A stretch of 9,123 nt of DNA, taken from the NCBI GenBank assembly GCA_016937995.1, contig JAFGVM010000026.1:1-9123 (forward strand), in the 5' to 3' direction. Each line of letters starts with the position of its first letter. The first letter of the stretch is position 1. This stretch comes from Candidatus Delongbacteria bacterium. GTDB lineage: Bacteria; UBA4055. Shown one piece after another: positions 1 to 6,271 of this stretch. The translations under genes were made by a program, and so were the position numbers. A model generated the notes under the pieces. The model made no database searches. It was given only the letters and a program-made list of their open reading frames with translations, and was not told the DNA's origin.

Positions 1-1
1 G

Positions 2-346
2 GATACTGAATTACACAATGATGGATACCCTTTTTTAGGATGGCATGATACTTCAATTAACAATGAACAATTGACAATTGACAATTATGAGTTGGAGCAA
101 AATTATCCAAATCCTTTTAATCCAATAACAACGATAGAGTTTTCAGTTCAGAATAAGGCTATTGTCTATTTGTCTGTCTATAACTCAAATGGGCAGTTAA
201 TCAAAAATCTTGTGAATGGTGTAGTGAATGCAGGAATGCATTCAGCTACCTTCAATGCTGATAATCTGAACAGTGGAGTTTATTATTATCAATTGAAAAT
301 TGATGGTGCTGTAAAAGAAACAAAGAAAATGTTGTATATTAGGTAG
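2..346 (+). CDS. C-terminal fragment of a T9SS-secreted protein (5' end outside window)
   Basis: The reading frame is open from the window edge (first full codon at position 2) to the TAG at 344-346, so this is the last 114 residues of a longer gene. A TTG at 71 could be taken as a start, but the frame continues upstream without a stop and the TTG has no good ribosome binding site. Residues 34-41 are NYPNPFNP, the opening of a type IX sorting domain (TIGR04183-like) that runs to the C terminus and ends KKMLYIR. Known function of this domain: it directs export through the T9SS across the outer membrane. The residues before it (GYPFLGW near residue 9) resemble the end of GLUG-type repeats seen in adhesin-like FCB proteins; this is a weak inference. 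The linker between them is encoded by a heptanucleotide repeat. The next gene starts 30 bases after the stop with no terminator between, so co-transcription is likely. Confidence 0.88.
   Translation, partial: DTELHNDGYPFLGWHDTSINNEQLTIDNYELEQNYPNPFNPITTIEFSVQNKAIVYLSVYNSNGQLIKNLVNGVVNAGMHSATFNADNLNSGVYYYQLKIDGAVKETKKMLYIR
61..88 (+). repeat. Heptanucleotide tandem repeat (CAATTGA-like) in a coding linker
   Basis: Four consecutive 7-base units are readable: CAATGAA, CAATTGA, CAATTGA, CAATTAT. They lie inside the reading frame and encode the linker NNEQLTIDNY just before the sorting domain. As 7 is not a multiple of 3, each unit is read in a different frame, and gain or loss of one unit would shift the frame and disconnect the sorting domain. 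Confidence 0.75.
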
Positions 347-376
347 CAGCTAAGTTAAATAATTAAAGGAGTAAAA

Positions 377-3300
377 ATGAAAGTTGAAAAAATTATTATC
401 CTGTTATTACTATTTGTGACTCATTCACTTATATCTCAGGAACAGGATGAGAAAAGAATAATAGAATGGTTTGTCCACGTCTATATAGCATCATGGGATG
501 ATATTCCAATAGCAAATTTAGAGTTCAATACAAATCTTACAGATACTAGCAGAGTTATAGATAATTGGAATGAGATAACAGAAGAATTTGTTAGAGAAAA
601 ACAATGGTATCCGGTAATGTTCAATATACCTGATAAGTATGACGAAACTAAATTGATTGGCATTCACGAATATTTGACTTTATATGGTGAAGAAGTAAAT
701 GGGGTAAAGAAAATAGACTATGAACCTTTACTCGCAAAGGCGTTAAATGAATATTTTTTAAGCATGACGAATAAATACGATGTTAAATTGACCTTTGAAA
801 CAGATCCAACCAATCAGGGGTCAAAGTATTGGGATATTACAGGTCCTCCATATGATCCAGAAGAGTATACTCACGAAAATGAGTTAACAGATTTAATAAT
901 TGAAAAATACTGTGATGAGTATGGAACTGAAGAAGGCATGGCATTATGGGAAAGTCATCATGATTATCGTCATGTTACAATGTTAGTATTTCCAAGAGCT
1001 TTGAATGGATATTATGATGGAGGTGTGTCACATGGTAGCACAGTTTACGCTTATTATAATAGGGATGCTTTAAATATTACCACACATACAATAGCTCATG
1101 AGTTAGGACATAGTATTTTTCAATTTGGAGATAAAGGGTACGATAGGAATGTTTTTTGGGGTTACATAGATGGCGCAAGTATGGGGAAGACTTTCAGTAC
1201 AACAGGTGCCTACGATTTAATGTATCACAATGATTGCTTTTCAAGTCCTTTTGCCTTATACGGGTTGATCCCAATGACTACTCAAGACTTAATTAATTAT
1301 CAATACACTGTCTTTGATAATGTGATAAATTTTGAAGGAAATGAATTATGCAACAAAATTCAGGTTACATTAAAGGCTGAAAAGAAACCAATATCTGACG
1401 AAGAAATTGCTAATAATGTTGCGAATGCTCTTATTTTACCTGTAAGAGGTATTGATTTTAGTGAAACTTCTGACAATTCTGTTGAAGATCAACATTTTTT
1501 GATTGAGTATAAAAATGGTAAGAGATTTGACAACTTTTCACCTTTATATCATGAAAATGAAAGTAGAGGTGTTATGATATCACATGTAATTAACGCAACA
1601 GGAGATGATGAGGTTATAGATATTGAATGCGCTGTACCATTTGAAGAAGGACAACGAGTAGGAATCGGATCAGATTTATATTTTTGCGGAAAGCCTGTAA
1701 ATGACTGGATGGATGATCTATGGCCAAATAGTGTATATGATGAATGTTTAGGAGGTAAAGGAGCATGGTGGAAAGCTCCGACGGCATTAAACATGTGTGG
1801 ATTGCCTACTGATTTCTTTAATGATACAGACCGCAATATGTTCACCCCTACGACTTATCCGTCAACAAATTCTTGGGAAGATAGAGAAACACACATTGCT
1901 GTCTTAGTAAATGAACTTGATGACGAATATGCTGATGTAACTGTATATAGAAATTATTTTTCGGTACCTCTGTGTGATACTAATTCTAAAGAACTTGATT
2001 ATGGTATTTGGGGGTTAGAAATAACGAATGATGGATATATTGGAGAGAATTTCTATGTTGGTGAAGGGAAATATTTATACTTAGGTGGTGGAGAAATTGA
2101 AGCTCCAAAAACTACTTTGGTACCTGGTACGGACATGTTTGTAAGCAATACAGGAGTTTTACAATTAAAAAATTATTCAGTATTAGGTCTTGAAAATTCA
2201 AAACTTGAATTTAAGACAGGTTCAATATTTTTACCTATGTCAGAATCAAAAATTGTAATTGATAACTCCGAATTGTTTTTCCAAGATGGATCCGAAATTG
2301 ATCAAACTTATATTAATAATTATGACATATCAATCGAAGGTGAATCGTCATTCTATAAATCTAATTTCGATCTAATTGAAGGTAGTTTGTTAACTTTGAA
2401 TTTTAGGTCAACATTTAATTTAATATCAGGTACTACTTTAACCGTAGCTAATGATTCGAAACTTATGTTTAAATATGGTTCAGAACTTGTAATAGAAGAT
2501 GGAGCTACTTTAGTATTAGAGGAAGGCGTAGATATTGAATTAGTATATGGTTCGAAAATAATTGTTAAGAATGGTGGATCTTTAAAATTGTTAGAAAATT
2601 CAGAGCTTGTAATTACTAACGAGATAGATTTAATAATTGAGCCAGATGCAATCATTGAAGCAGAAACAGGTGCAAAGATCACAGTAGAAGGTCTTGCAAC
2701 TCTTGATTTAACAAATGTAACAATAACAGGCAACACAACTTGGCAGGGAATTGTAGCAGAAATTGGAAGTAAAGTTACACTATTAAATACAAGGATAAGT
2801 AATGCAGTATGTGGTTTATATGCAGAAGGTTCAGAAATCTATGGGATATACACAGATATAGATATTAAAAATTCTTCATTTACAGATTGTGAGAATGGTG
2901 TGTCTTTAGTAAATTGTGAAAAATATTCTATAGATTACAATCACTTTTATGGTAAAGGTGGTAGTACTGGGTCGGGTATAACATTGACTCATTGTGGATT
3001 ACCAATAACAGGTAATTTTGTAAGTAATTACGGCATCGGTGTAAAACTGGTGTCATCTTCATTAACTTTAGCGAAAAATACTATAAAAAATAATATTAAC
3101 AATGGTATGTTCATAACAGGAAATGGTTCAAAACCTACTCTTGTTGATGTAGTCACTAAAGATTTGACACAAAAAAGTATAAATAATGATATAATAGACA
3201 ACGGATTGACGGGAACATTTTATGCACGTTCTCAGATCTATATGAGATATTGTGCAGGTGTCTATATGACAAATGGATATAATAATGTGTATTCCGGACA

Positions 3301-4351
3301 AAATGGTACAATTCCTTCAGTACCGTGTATAAAAGGTATTTATCAACCAATAATAAACGAGCCCGAGCCTTACATAGATAAGGTTGTTATTTCTGCAGAA
3401 ATGAACTATTGGGGATATCCTACTATCCTTGATGAAAATTGGGGTTATTTCTTTTCTTTATACTATAATTATGATCTATTGGCTTATATATCGGGTTATA
3501 CAATAAATTATGAACCTTATGGTTTAAAACCATTTACTGAAGGAGATCCGTATCCGGCAGGTAGTATTAGCTCAAATGAACCACCAAGTAGAGAATCAAC
3601 ATTACTATACAATGCAATGAGGCTTGAACAGGATGATAAGTATTCAGCATCAATTAATTTATATGAAAAGATTATTGAAGAATATACTGATAGTGAAGAG
3701 TATTATGTTGCAACGGCAAGATTACCTTATGTATATGATGAAGCCGAAGAACCGTTAGCTAGGTTACTTGATACTTATGACGAAGCTCTTGCATCGGAAG
3801 AAATTACAAACAAGAAATTCTTCAAAGAAATGAAAGTTTCTACGAAGATAAAAGATAAAAAATACGATGAAGCAATTATTCTTGCAGAAGAGATGAAGTC
3901 AGAAGCAACTACTGATGAAGAAAAAGCACTATCAGACATTGATATTGCAATTGCAAATATGATGAAAGATGCTGAAAGTAAAGGTAAGGGATCATATACT
4001 TCTTCATCTGTTAGTGATTTACTTGCTAAATTGACAGGAGATGAAACTGAAAGTGAAAAAACTGATATTGCAGGTACTGCTTTACCAACGGAATTTGCAT
4101 TATATCAGAACTATCCGAATCCTTTTAATCCTGTTACACAAATTAAATTTGCTTTACCTACAGCAGGTAGTATAAAATTAAATGTCTATAACATTAACGG
4201 ACAATTAGTTTCAGAGCTTGTGAATGGAAGTAAAGAAGCAGGAATTTATACTATTAATTTCAATGCAAATAATTATAACTCAGGCATATATTTTTACACT
4301 CTTGAAGCAAATGGAATGAGTATTACTAAGAAGATGATTTTAACGAAGTAA
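377..4351 (+). CDS. Secreted M6-like zinc metalloprotease with beta-helix, TPR-like region and T9SS sorting domain
   Basis: The ATG at 377 is preceded by AAAGGAG (365-371) at 5-base spacing and begins a clear signal peptide (MKVEKIIILLLLFVTHSLIS, cleavage probably before Q21). Residues 241-245 are HELGH, a zinc-binding HExxH motif. D252 is a candidate third ligand, and YDLM (279-282) is a Met-turn-like motif, as in M6/immune-inhibitor-A-like metzincins. Spacing to D252 is one residue longer than the usual HExxHxxGxxD, and F248 replaces the glycine. Roughly residues 560-800 are short strands of LxIxxGSxLxL type with turn residues, then a NosD-like stretch to about 1070 including an NYWG motif (1010-1013): a right-handed parallel beta-helix. 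Residues 1076-1205 are helical and TPR-like (LYEKIIEEY, KYDEAI). NYPNPFNP at 1245-1252 opens the sorting domain. Likely role: a cell-surface or released protease with a carbohydrate- or surface-binding stalk. Substrate is unknown. At least eight cysteines in the N-terminal half could form disulfides after export. Confidence 0.9.
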   Translation: MKVEKIIILLLLFVTHSLISQEQDEKRIIEWFVHVYIASWDDIPIANLEFNTNLTDTSRVIDNWNEITEEFVREKQWYPVMFNIPDKYDETKLIGIHEYLTLYGEEVNGVKKIDYEPLLAKALNEYFLSMTNKYDVKLTFETDPTNQGSKYWDITGPPYDPEEYTHENELTDLIIEKYCDEYGTEEGMALWESHHDYRHVTMLVFPRALNGYYDGGVSHGSTVYAYYNRDALNITTHTIAHELGHSIFQFGDKGYDRNVFWGYIDGASMGKTFSTTGAYDLMYHNDCFSSPFALYGLIPMTTQDLINYQYTVFDNVINFEGNELCNKIQVTLKAEKKPISDEEIANNVANALILPVRGIDFSETSDNSVEDQHFLIEYKNGKRFDNFSPLYHENESRGVMISHVINATGDDEVIDIECAVPFEEGQRVGIGSDLYFCGKPVNDWMDDLWPNSVYDECLGGKGAWWKAPTALNMCGLPTDFFNDTDRNMFTPTTYPSTNSWEDRETHIAVLVNELDDEYADVTVYRNYFSVPLCDTNSKELDYGIWGLEITNDGYIGENFYVGEGKYLYLGGGEIEAPKTTLVPGTDMFVSNTGVLQLKNYSVLGLENSKLEFKTGSIFLPMSESKIVIDNSELFFQDGSEIDQTYINNYDISIEGESSFYKSNFDLIEGSLLTLNFRSTFNLISGTTLTVANDSKLMFKYGSELVIEDGATLVLEEGVDIELVYGSKIIVKNGGSLKLLENSELVITNEIDLIIEPDAIIEAETGAKITVEGLATLDLTNVTITGNTTWQGIVAEIGSKVTLLNTRISNAVCGLYAEGSEIYGIYTDIDIKNSSFTDCENGVSLVNCEKYSIDYNHFYGKGGSTGSGITLTHCGLPITGNFVSNYGIGVKLVSSSLTLAKNTIKNNINNGMFITGNGSKPTLVDVVTKDLTQKSINNDIIDNGLTGTFYARSQIYMRYCAGVYMTNGYNNVYSGQNGTIPSVPCIKGIYQPIINEPEPYIDKVVISAEMNYWGYPTILDENWGYFFSLYYNYDLLAYISGYTINYEPYGLKPFTEGDPYPAGSISSNEPPSRESTLLYNAMRLEQDDKYSASINLYEKIIEEYTDSEEYYVATARLPYVYDEAEEPLARLLDTYDEALASEEITNKKFFKEMKVSTKIKDKKYDEAIILAEEMKSEATTDEEKALSDIDIAIANMMKDAESKGKGSYTSSSVSDLLAKLTGDETESEKTDIAGTALPTEFALYQNYPNPFNPVTQIKFALPTAGSIKLNVYNINGQLVSELVNGSKEAGIYTINFNANNYNSGIYFYTLEANGMSITKKMILTK

Positions 4352-4378
4352 TTATACTAAAACTAAACAAGAATCTTG

Positions 4379-4406
4379 AGAGGTGGCTTAAAACCACCTC
4401 TTTTTT
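4379..4406 (+). terminator. Rho-independent terminator of the protease gene
   Basis: GAGGTGG (4380-4386) and CCACCTC (4394-4400) form a perfect 7-base stem, extended by A4379-T4401, with a 7-base loop (CTTAAAA) and a run of six T at 4401-4406. It lies 28 bases after the stop codon. The right arm and T run are shared almost exactly with the sequence after the last gene (from 9053), while the left arm is not. Confidence 0.9.
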
Positions 4407-4464
4407 ATATCTTTAAATTGACACATAGGGATTGTTTTAAAAAGAAAAATTAATAAGGGCTAAC
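4390..4464 (+). repeat. Direct repeat copy 1 (shared with 9053-9123)
   Basis: These 75 bases align with 9053-9123 with one substitution (4422 region, GACACAT versus GACTCAT), one T fewer in the T run and three A fewer in the A-rich stretch. The shared block covers the terminator's right arm, the left terminal inverted repeat of the palindromic element and its inner AAGGGCTAAC arm. The second copy is cut by the window end, so the true repeat is probably longer. Confidence 0.9.
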
Positions 4465-4586
4465 GGTCATGGCAAAAAGCGATAAGGGTAGTCAAGTAGG
4501 GGAGTATAGTTATTTTGCCAATGTTAGCCCTTGTTTATTTTTCTTTTTCAATAAGATAAGAACTACAATCCCTATGTGTCAATTTA
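4414..4586. repeat. Palindromic, MITE-like repeat element with 22-base terminal inverted repeats
   Basis: Bases 4414-4435 and 4565-4586 are perfect reverse complements (22 bases, with core CATAGGGATTGT). Inside them a second arm pair, 4439-4464 and 4523-4548, matches over 26 bases with one mismatch and one G-T wobble, ending in AAGGGCTAAC and GTTAGCCCTT. A third pair, TGGCAAAA (4470-4477) and TTTTGCCA (4513-4520), closes a 35-base unpaired purine-rich loop. The whole could fold as one long hairpin. The palindromic ends, the small size with no plausible transposase and a second copy in the window fit a non-autonomous element or a dispersed structured repeat. No clean target duplication is visible. 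An integron attC-like reading of the core is possible but weaker. Confidence 0.85.
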
Positions 4587-4659
4587 CTCTTTTATGTCTG
4601 AAAATAAAAATATTTATTTCCGTTAATTTAGATTAGTAAAAAGAAATTCTAAAAAACTG

Positions 4660-4694
4660 TTGCTAATTTACAAAATATTATATAATTATATAAT
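4660..4694 (+). promoter_or_regulatory. Candidate promoter with palindromic -10 region upstream of the first propeller gene
   Basis: A perfect TATAAT (4681-4686) lies 60 bases before the ATG at 4747, with TTGCTA (4660-4665) as a poor -35 at 15-base spacing. TATAAT is inside an 18-base perfect palindrome (4677-4694). In such AT-rich sequence TATAAT arises easily by chance, so support rests mainly on position: it follows a terminator and precedes the first gene of a block. Confidence 0.3.
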
Positions 4695-4746
4695 TGTAAT
4701 CATTACGAGCGGTAACTATGTAAATATTTTGAAACAGGTAAAAAGT

Positions 4747-6162
4747 ATGAGAAATTTTGTATTAGTGTTACTTATATTCACATCAATACATTCTCAATAC
4801 GAATGGAGCGAACCTTTACTTTTATCAACAGCAGATCATAATATTCAACCAAATATTGTTTTAGATCAAAACGAAAATATCTATATTTTCTGGTCTGAAA
4901 GGACTATTAACGACTCAAGTGATTATTGCCATATTGTATATTCATACTCAGTTGATAAGGGTAACAATTGGACTCCAAAGATTGATCTTACACCTGAAAA
5001 TACTTACTATTGGTTTCATAATGTTCAGGCTATAGTAGATTCAGATAACAATATTCACATTTGTTATAATTGTATGGATACTGGAAGATTCTATTATCAA
5101 AAATGTATTGAAGGTGTGTGGTCAGACCCTGAGTTTCTAAATACCTACATTATGGCAATGCCGAGAATGGTAATTGATAGTACAGACCGTATTTATCTGT
5201 TTTATATGCTTGGGGATACCGAATATTATATTTTTAAAAACAAAGAATCAGGATGGACTGAATTTTATGAAGTACCATACAAGTATTATATCAGCGAATT
5301 TGTTTTAGATGAAAGTAATAATATTTACGGTGTAGGGGGAGATAATGATCCTTACACTGATGAAAAAGCATGTTTATTAAAATATGAAAAGAATTCAGAA
5401 AGTTGGACAGATTTTATTGATGTAAGTGAAGGTTGTATTAATTCAAAATCAACAGCAGATAATATATTACTTGAGGGAGATGGAACAATTCATATTGTAA
5501 TCGATGATGGAATTTCAAGAGATTATGACAGAACTTTGTATAAAAAAGGTAATATTTCAAATTTAAATATATGGACTCAAGCTGAACTTATAAACGTAAA
5601 TGGATCTGCTTGGTGGAAATATATATTTATTGATCAAAATGGTTCGATTAATATCTTAGAAGATAATGATATTGATAATGAATTCCTTCACCATGTAAAA
5701 AACCAATCAGTATGGCAAACTTATAACTGCCAAATAGATGATTCTATTACAATGAATGATTTCTATTTAGAATACAGGAATAATCACATTTATTTGACTT
5801 ATAATACTACTGAGGAAATATTAGGCAATTTCTATACAAAGATTTATTTTATAAAAAAAGAGATAGAAACAGGTATAGAAAATAGTGATGAAATAGTAAT
5901 GAACTACGAACTAGCTCAAAACTATCCGAATCCGTTTAACCCGGTAACTACTATAAAATTTGACCTTGCTGAGACAGGAAACGTTAAACTTTCTGTATTC
6001 AATATTAATGGTCAAGTAGTAAAGGAACTTGTTAACGGTAGGTATAATGCAGGATATCATTCTGTTAATTTTGATGCATCCAGACTGAATTCAGGACTGT
6101 ATTTTTATAGACTTGATTCAGGTAACAGAACATATGTTAAAAAGATGCTTCTGACTAAATAA
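4747..6162 (+). CDS. Secreted Asp-box (BNR/sialidase-like) beta-propeller protein with T9SS sorting domain
   Basis: The ATG at 4747 is chosen because it begins a typical signal peptide (MRNFVLVLLIFTSIHSQ) and has a weak Shine-Dalgarno-like CAGGTA (4735-4740) in front. An in-frame TTG at 4660 would put 29 irregular residues before the signal peptide. The product is 471 residues. The mature part has repeated blade-like strands of the type PNIVLDQNENIYIFWS and AIVDSDNNIHICY, and one exact Asp-box (SxDxGxxW, residues 68-75). Such propellers occur in sialidases and other glycan-binding or glycoside-acting proteins. I cannot identify catalytic residues, so enzyme activity is not claimed. NYPNPFNP at 392-399 opens the sorting domain. 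It is clearly paralogous to the following gene: aligned openings are WSEPLLLS versus WSDPIQIS, and an Asp-box sits at a similar place. A strong hairpin follows the stop. Confidence 0.88.
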   Translation: MRNFVLVLLIFTSIHSQYEWSEPLLLSTADHNIQPNIVLDQNENIYIFWSERTINDSSDYCHIVYSYSVDKGNNWTPKIDLTPENTYYWFHNVQAIVDSDNNIHICYNCMDTGRFYYQKCIEGVWSDPEFLNTYIMAMPRMVIDSTDRIYLFYMLGDTEYYIFKNKESGWTEFYEVPYKYYISEFVLDESNNIYGVGGDNDPYTDEKACLLKYEKNSESWTDFIDVSEGCINSKSTADNILLEGDGTIHIVIDDGISRDYDRTLYKKGNISNLNIWTQAELINVNGSAWWKYIFIDQNGSINILEDNDIDNEFLHHVKNQSVWQTYNCQIDDSITMNDFYLEYRNNHIYLTYNTTEEILGNFYTKIYFIKKEIETGIENSDEIVMNYELAQNYPNPFNPVTTIKFDLAETGNVKLSVFNINGQVVKELVNGRYNAGYHSVNFDASRLNSGLYFYRLDSGNRTYVKKMLLTK

Positions 6163-6169
6163 TCGATAT

Positions 6170-6211
6170 ATGAATAACGGCAGGATTGTGCCTGCCGTTA
6201 TTCATTCTTTT
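6170..6211 (+). terminator. Strong hairpin terminator between the two paralogues
   Basis: Bases 6170-6184 (ATGAATAACGGCAGG) and 6191-6205 are perfect reverse complements (15 base pairs) around the 6-base loop ATTGTG. The hairpin begins 7 bases after the stop and is followed by TTCTTTT. The U run is short and interrupted, so termination may be partial. The near-symmetric stem has only a poor T run on the other strand. Confidence 0.8.
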
Positions 6212-6261
6212 GCAAAAAGTGTATTAATTTATTATATTAAAAGATTTATTGATTATTTTGT

Positions 6262-6265
6262 GGAG
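6262..6265 (+). promoter_or_regulatory. Ribosome binding site that sets the start of the second propeller gene
   Basis: GGAG lies 6 bases before the ATG at 6272 but only 3 before the ATG at 6269, which favours 6272. The in-frame ATG at 6170 lies in the preceding terminator stem and is not a plausible start. Confidence 0.7.
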
Positions 6266-6271
6266 CTGATG

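Larger units (their letters stand above)
4352..4746. other. 395-base intergenic region: terminator, palindromic element, AT-rich leader
   Basis: In order, this gap holds an intrinsic terminator for the protease gene (4379-4406), a 173-base nearly palindromic repeat (4414-4586) and a very AT-rich 160-base leader up to the next ATG. The leader contains an 18-base perfect palindrome with an embedded TATAAT. I see no tRNA or rRNA signature and no convincing small gene. Confidence 0.8.

Noticed and set aside
1549-1845. Minus-strand open frame inside the protease gene
   Set aside because: It is antisense to a well-supported coding region and has no ribosome binding site or domain. The minus-strand frames at 481-663, 2353-2736 and 3156-3350 were rejected for the same reason.
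4418-4423. TTGACA in the left inverted repeat as a -35 box
   Set aside because: No -10-like hexamer lies 16-18 bases downstream; the sequence there is A-rich hairpin arm. The same hexamer recurs inverted in the right arm simply by symmetry.
4469-4636. A 55-codon open frame starting ATGGCAAAAAGC inside the palindromic element
   Set aside because: It has no ribosome binding site, runs through both right arms of the hairpin, and yields a low-complexity peptide (LFFFFNK) with no recognisable feature.
4660-4746. Upstream TTG start for the first propeller gene
   Set aside because: It would place 29 residues before a complete signal peptide, and it overlaps the candidate promoter. The ATG at 4747 fits better.
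6170-6271. ATG at 6170 as start of the second propeller gene
   Set aside because: The codon is in the terminator stem, and the real signal peptide starts at 6269 or 6272 after a GGAG site.
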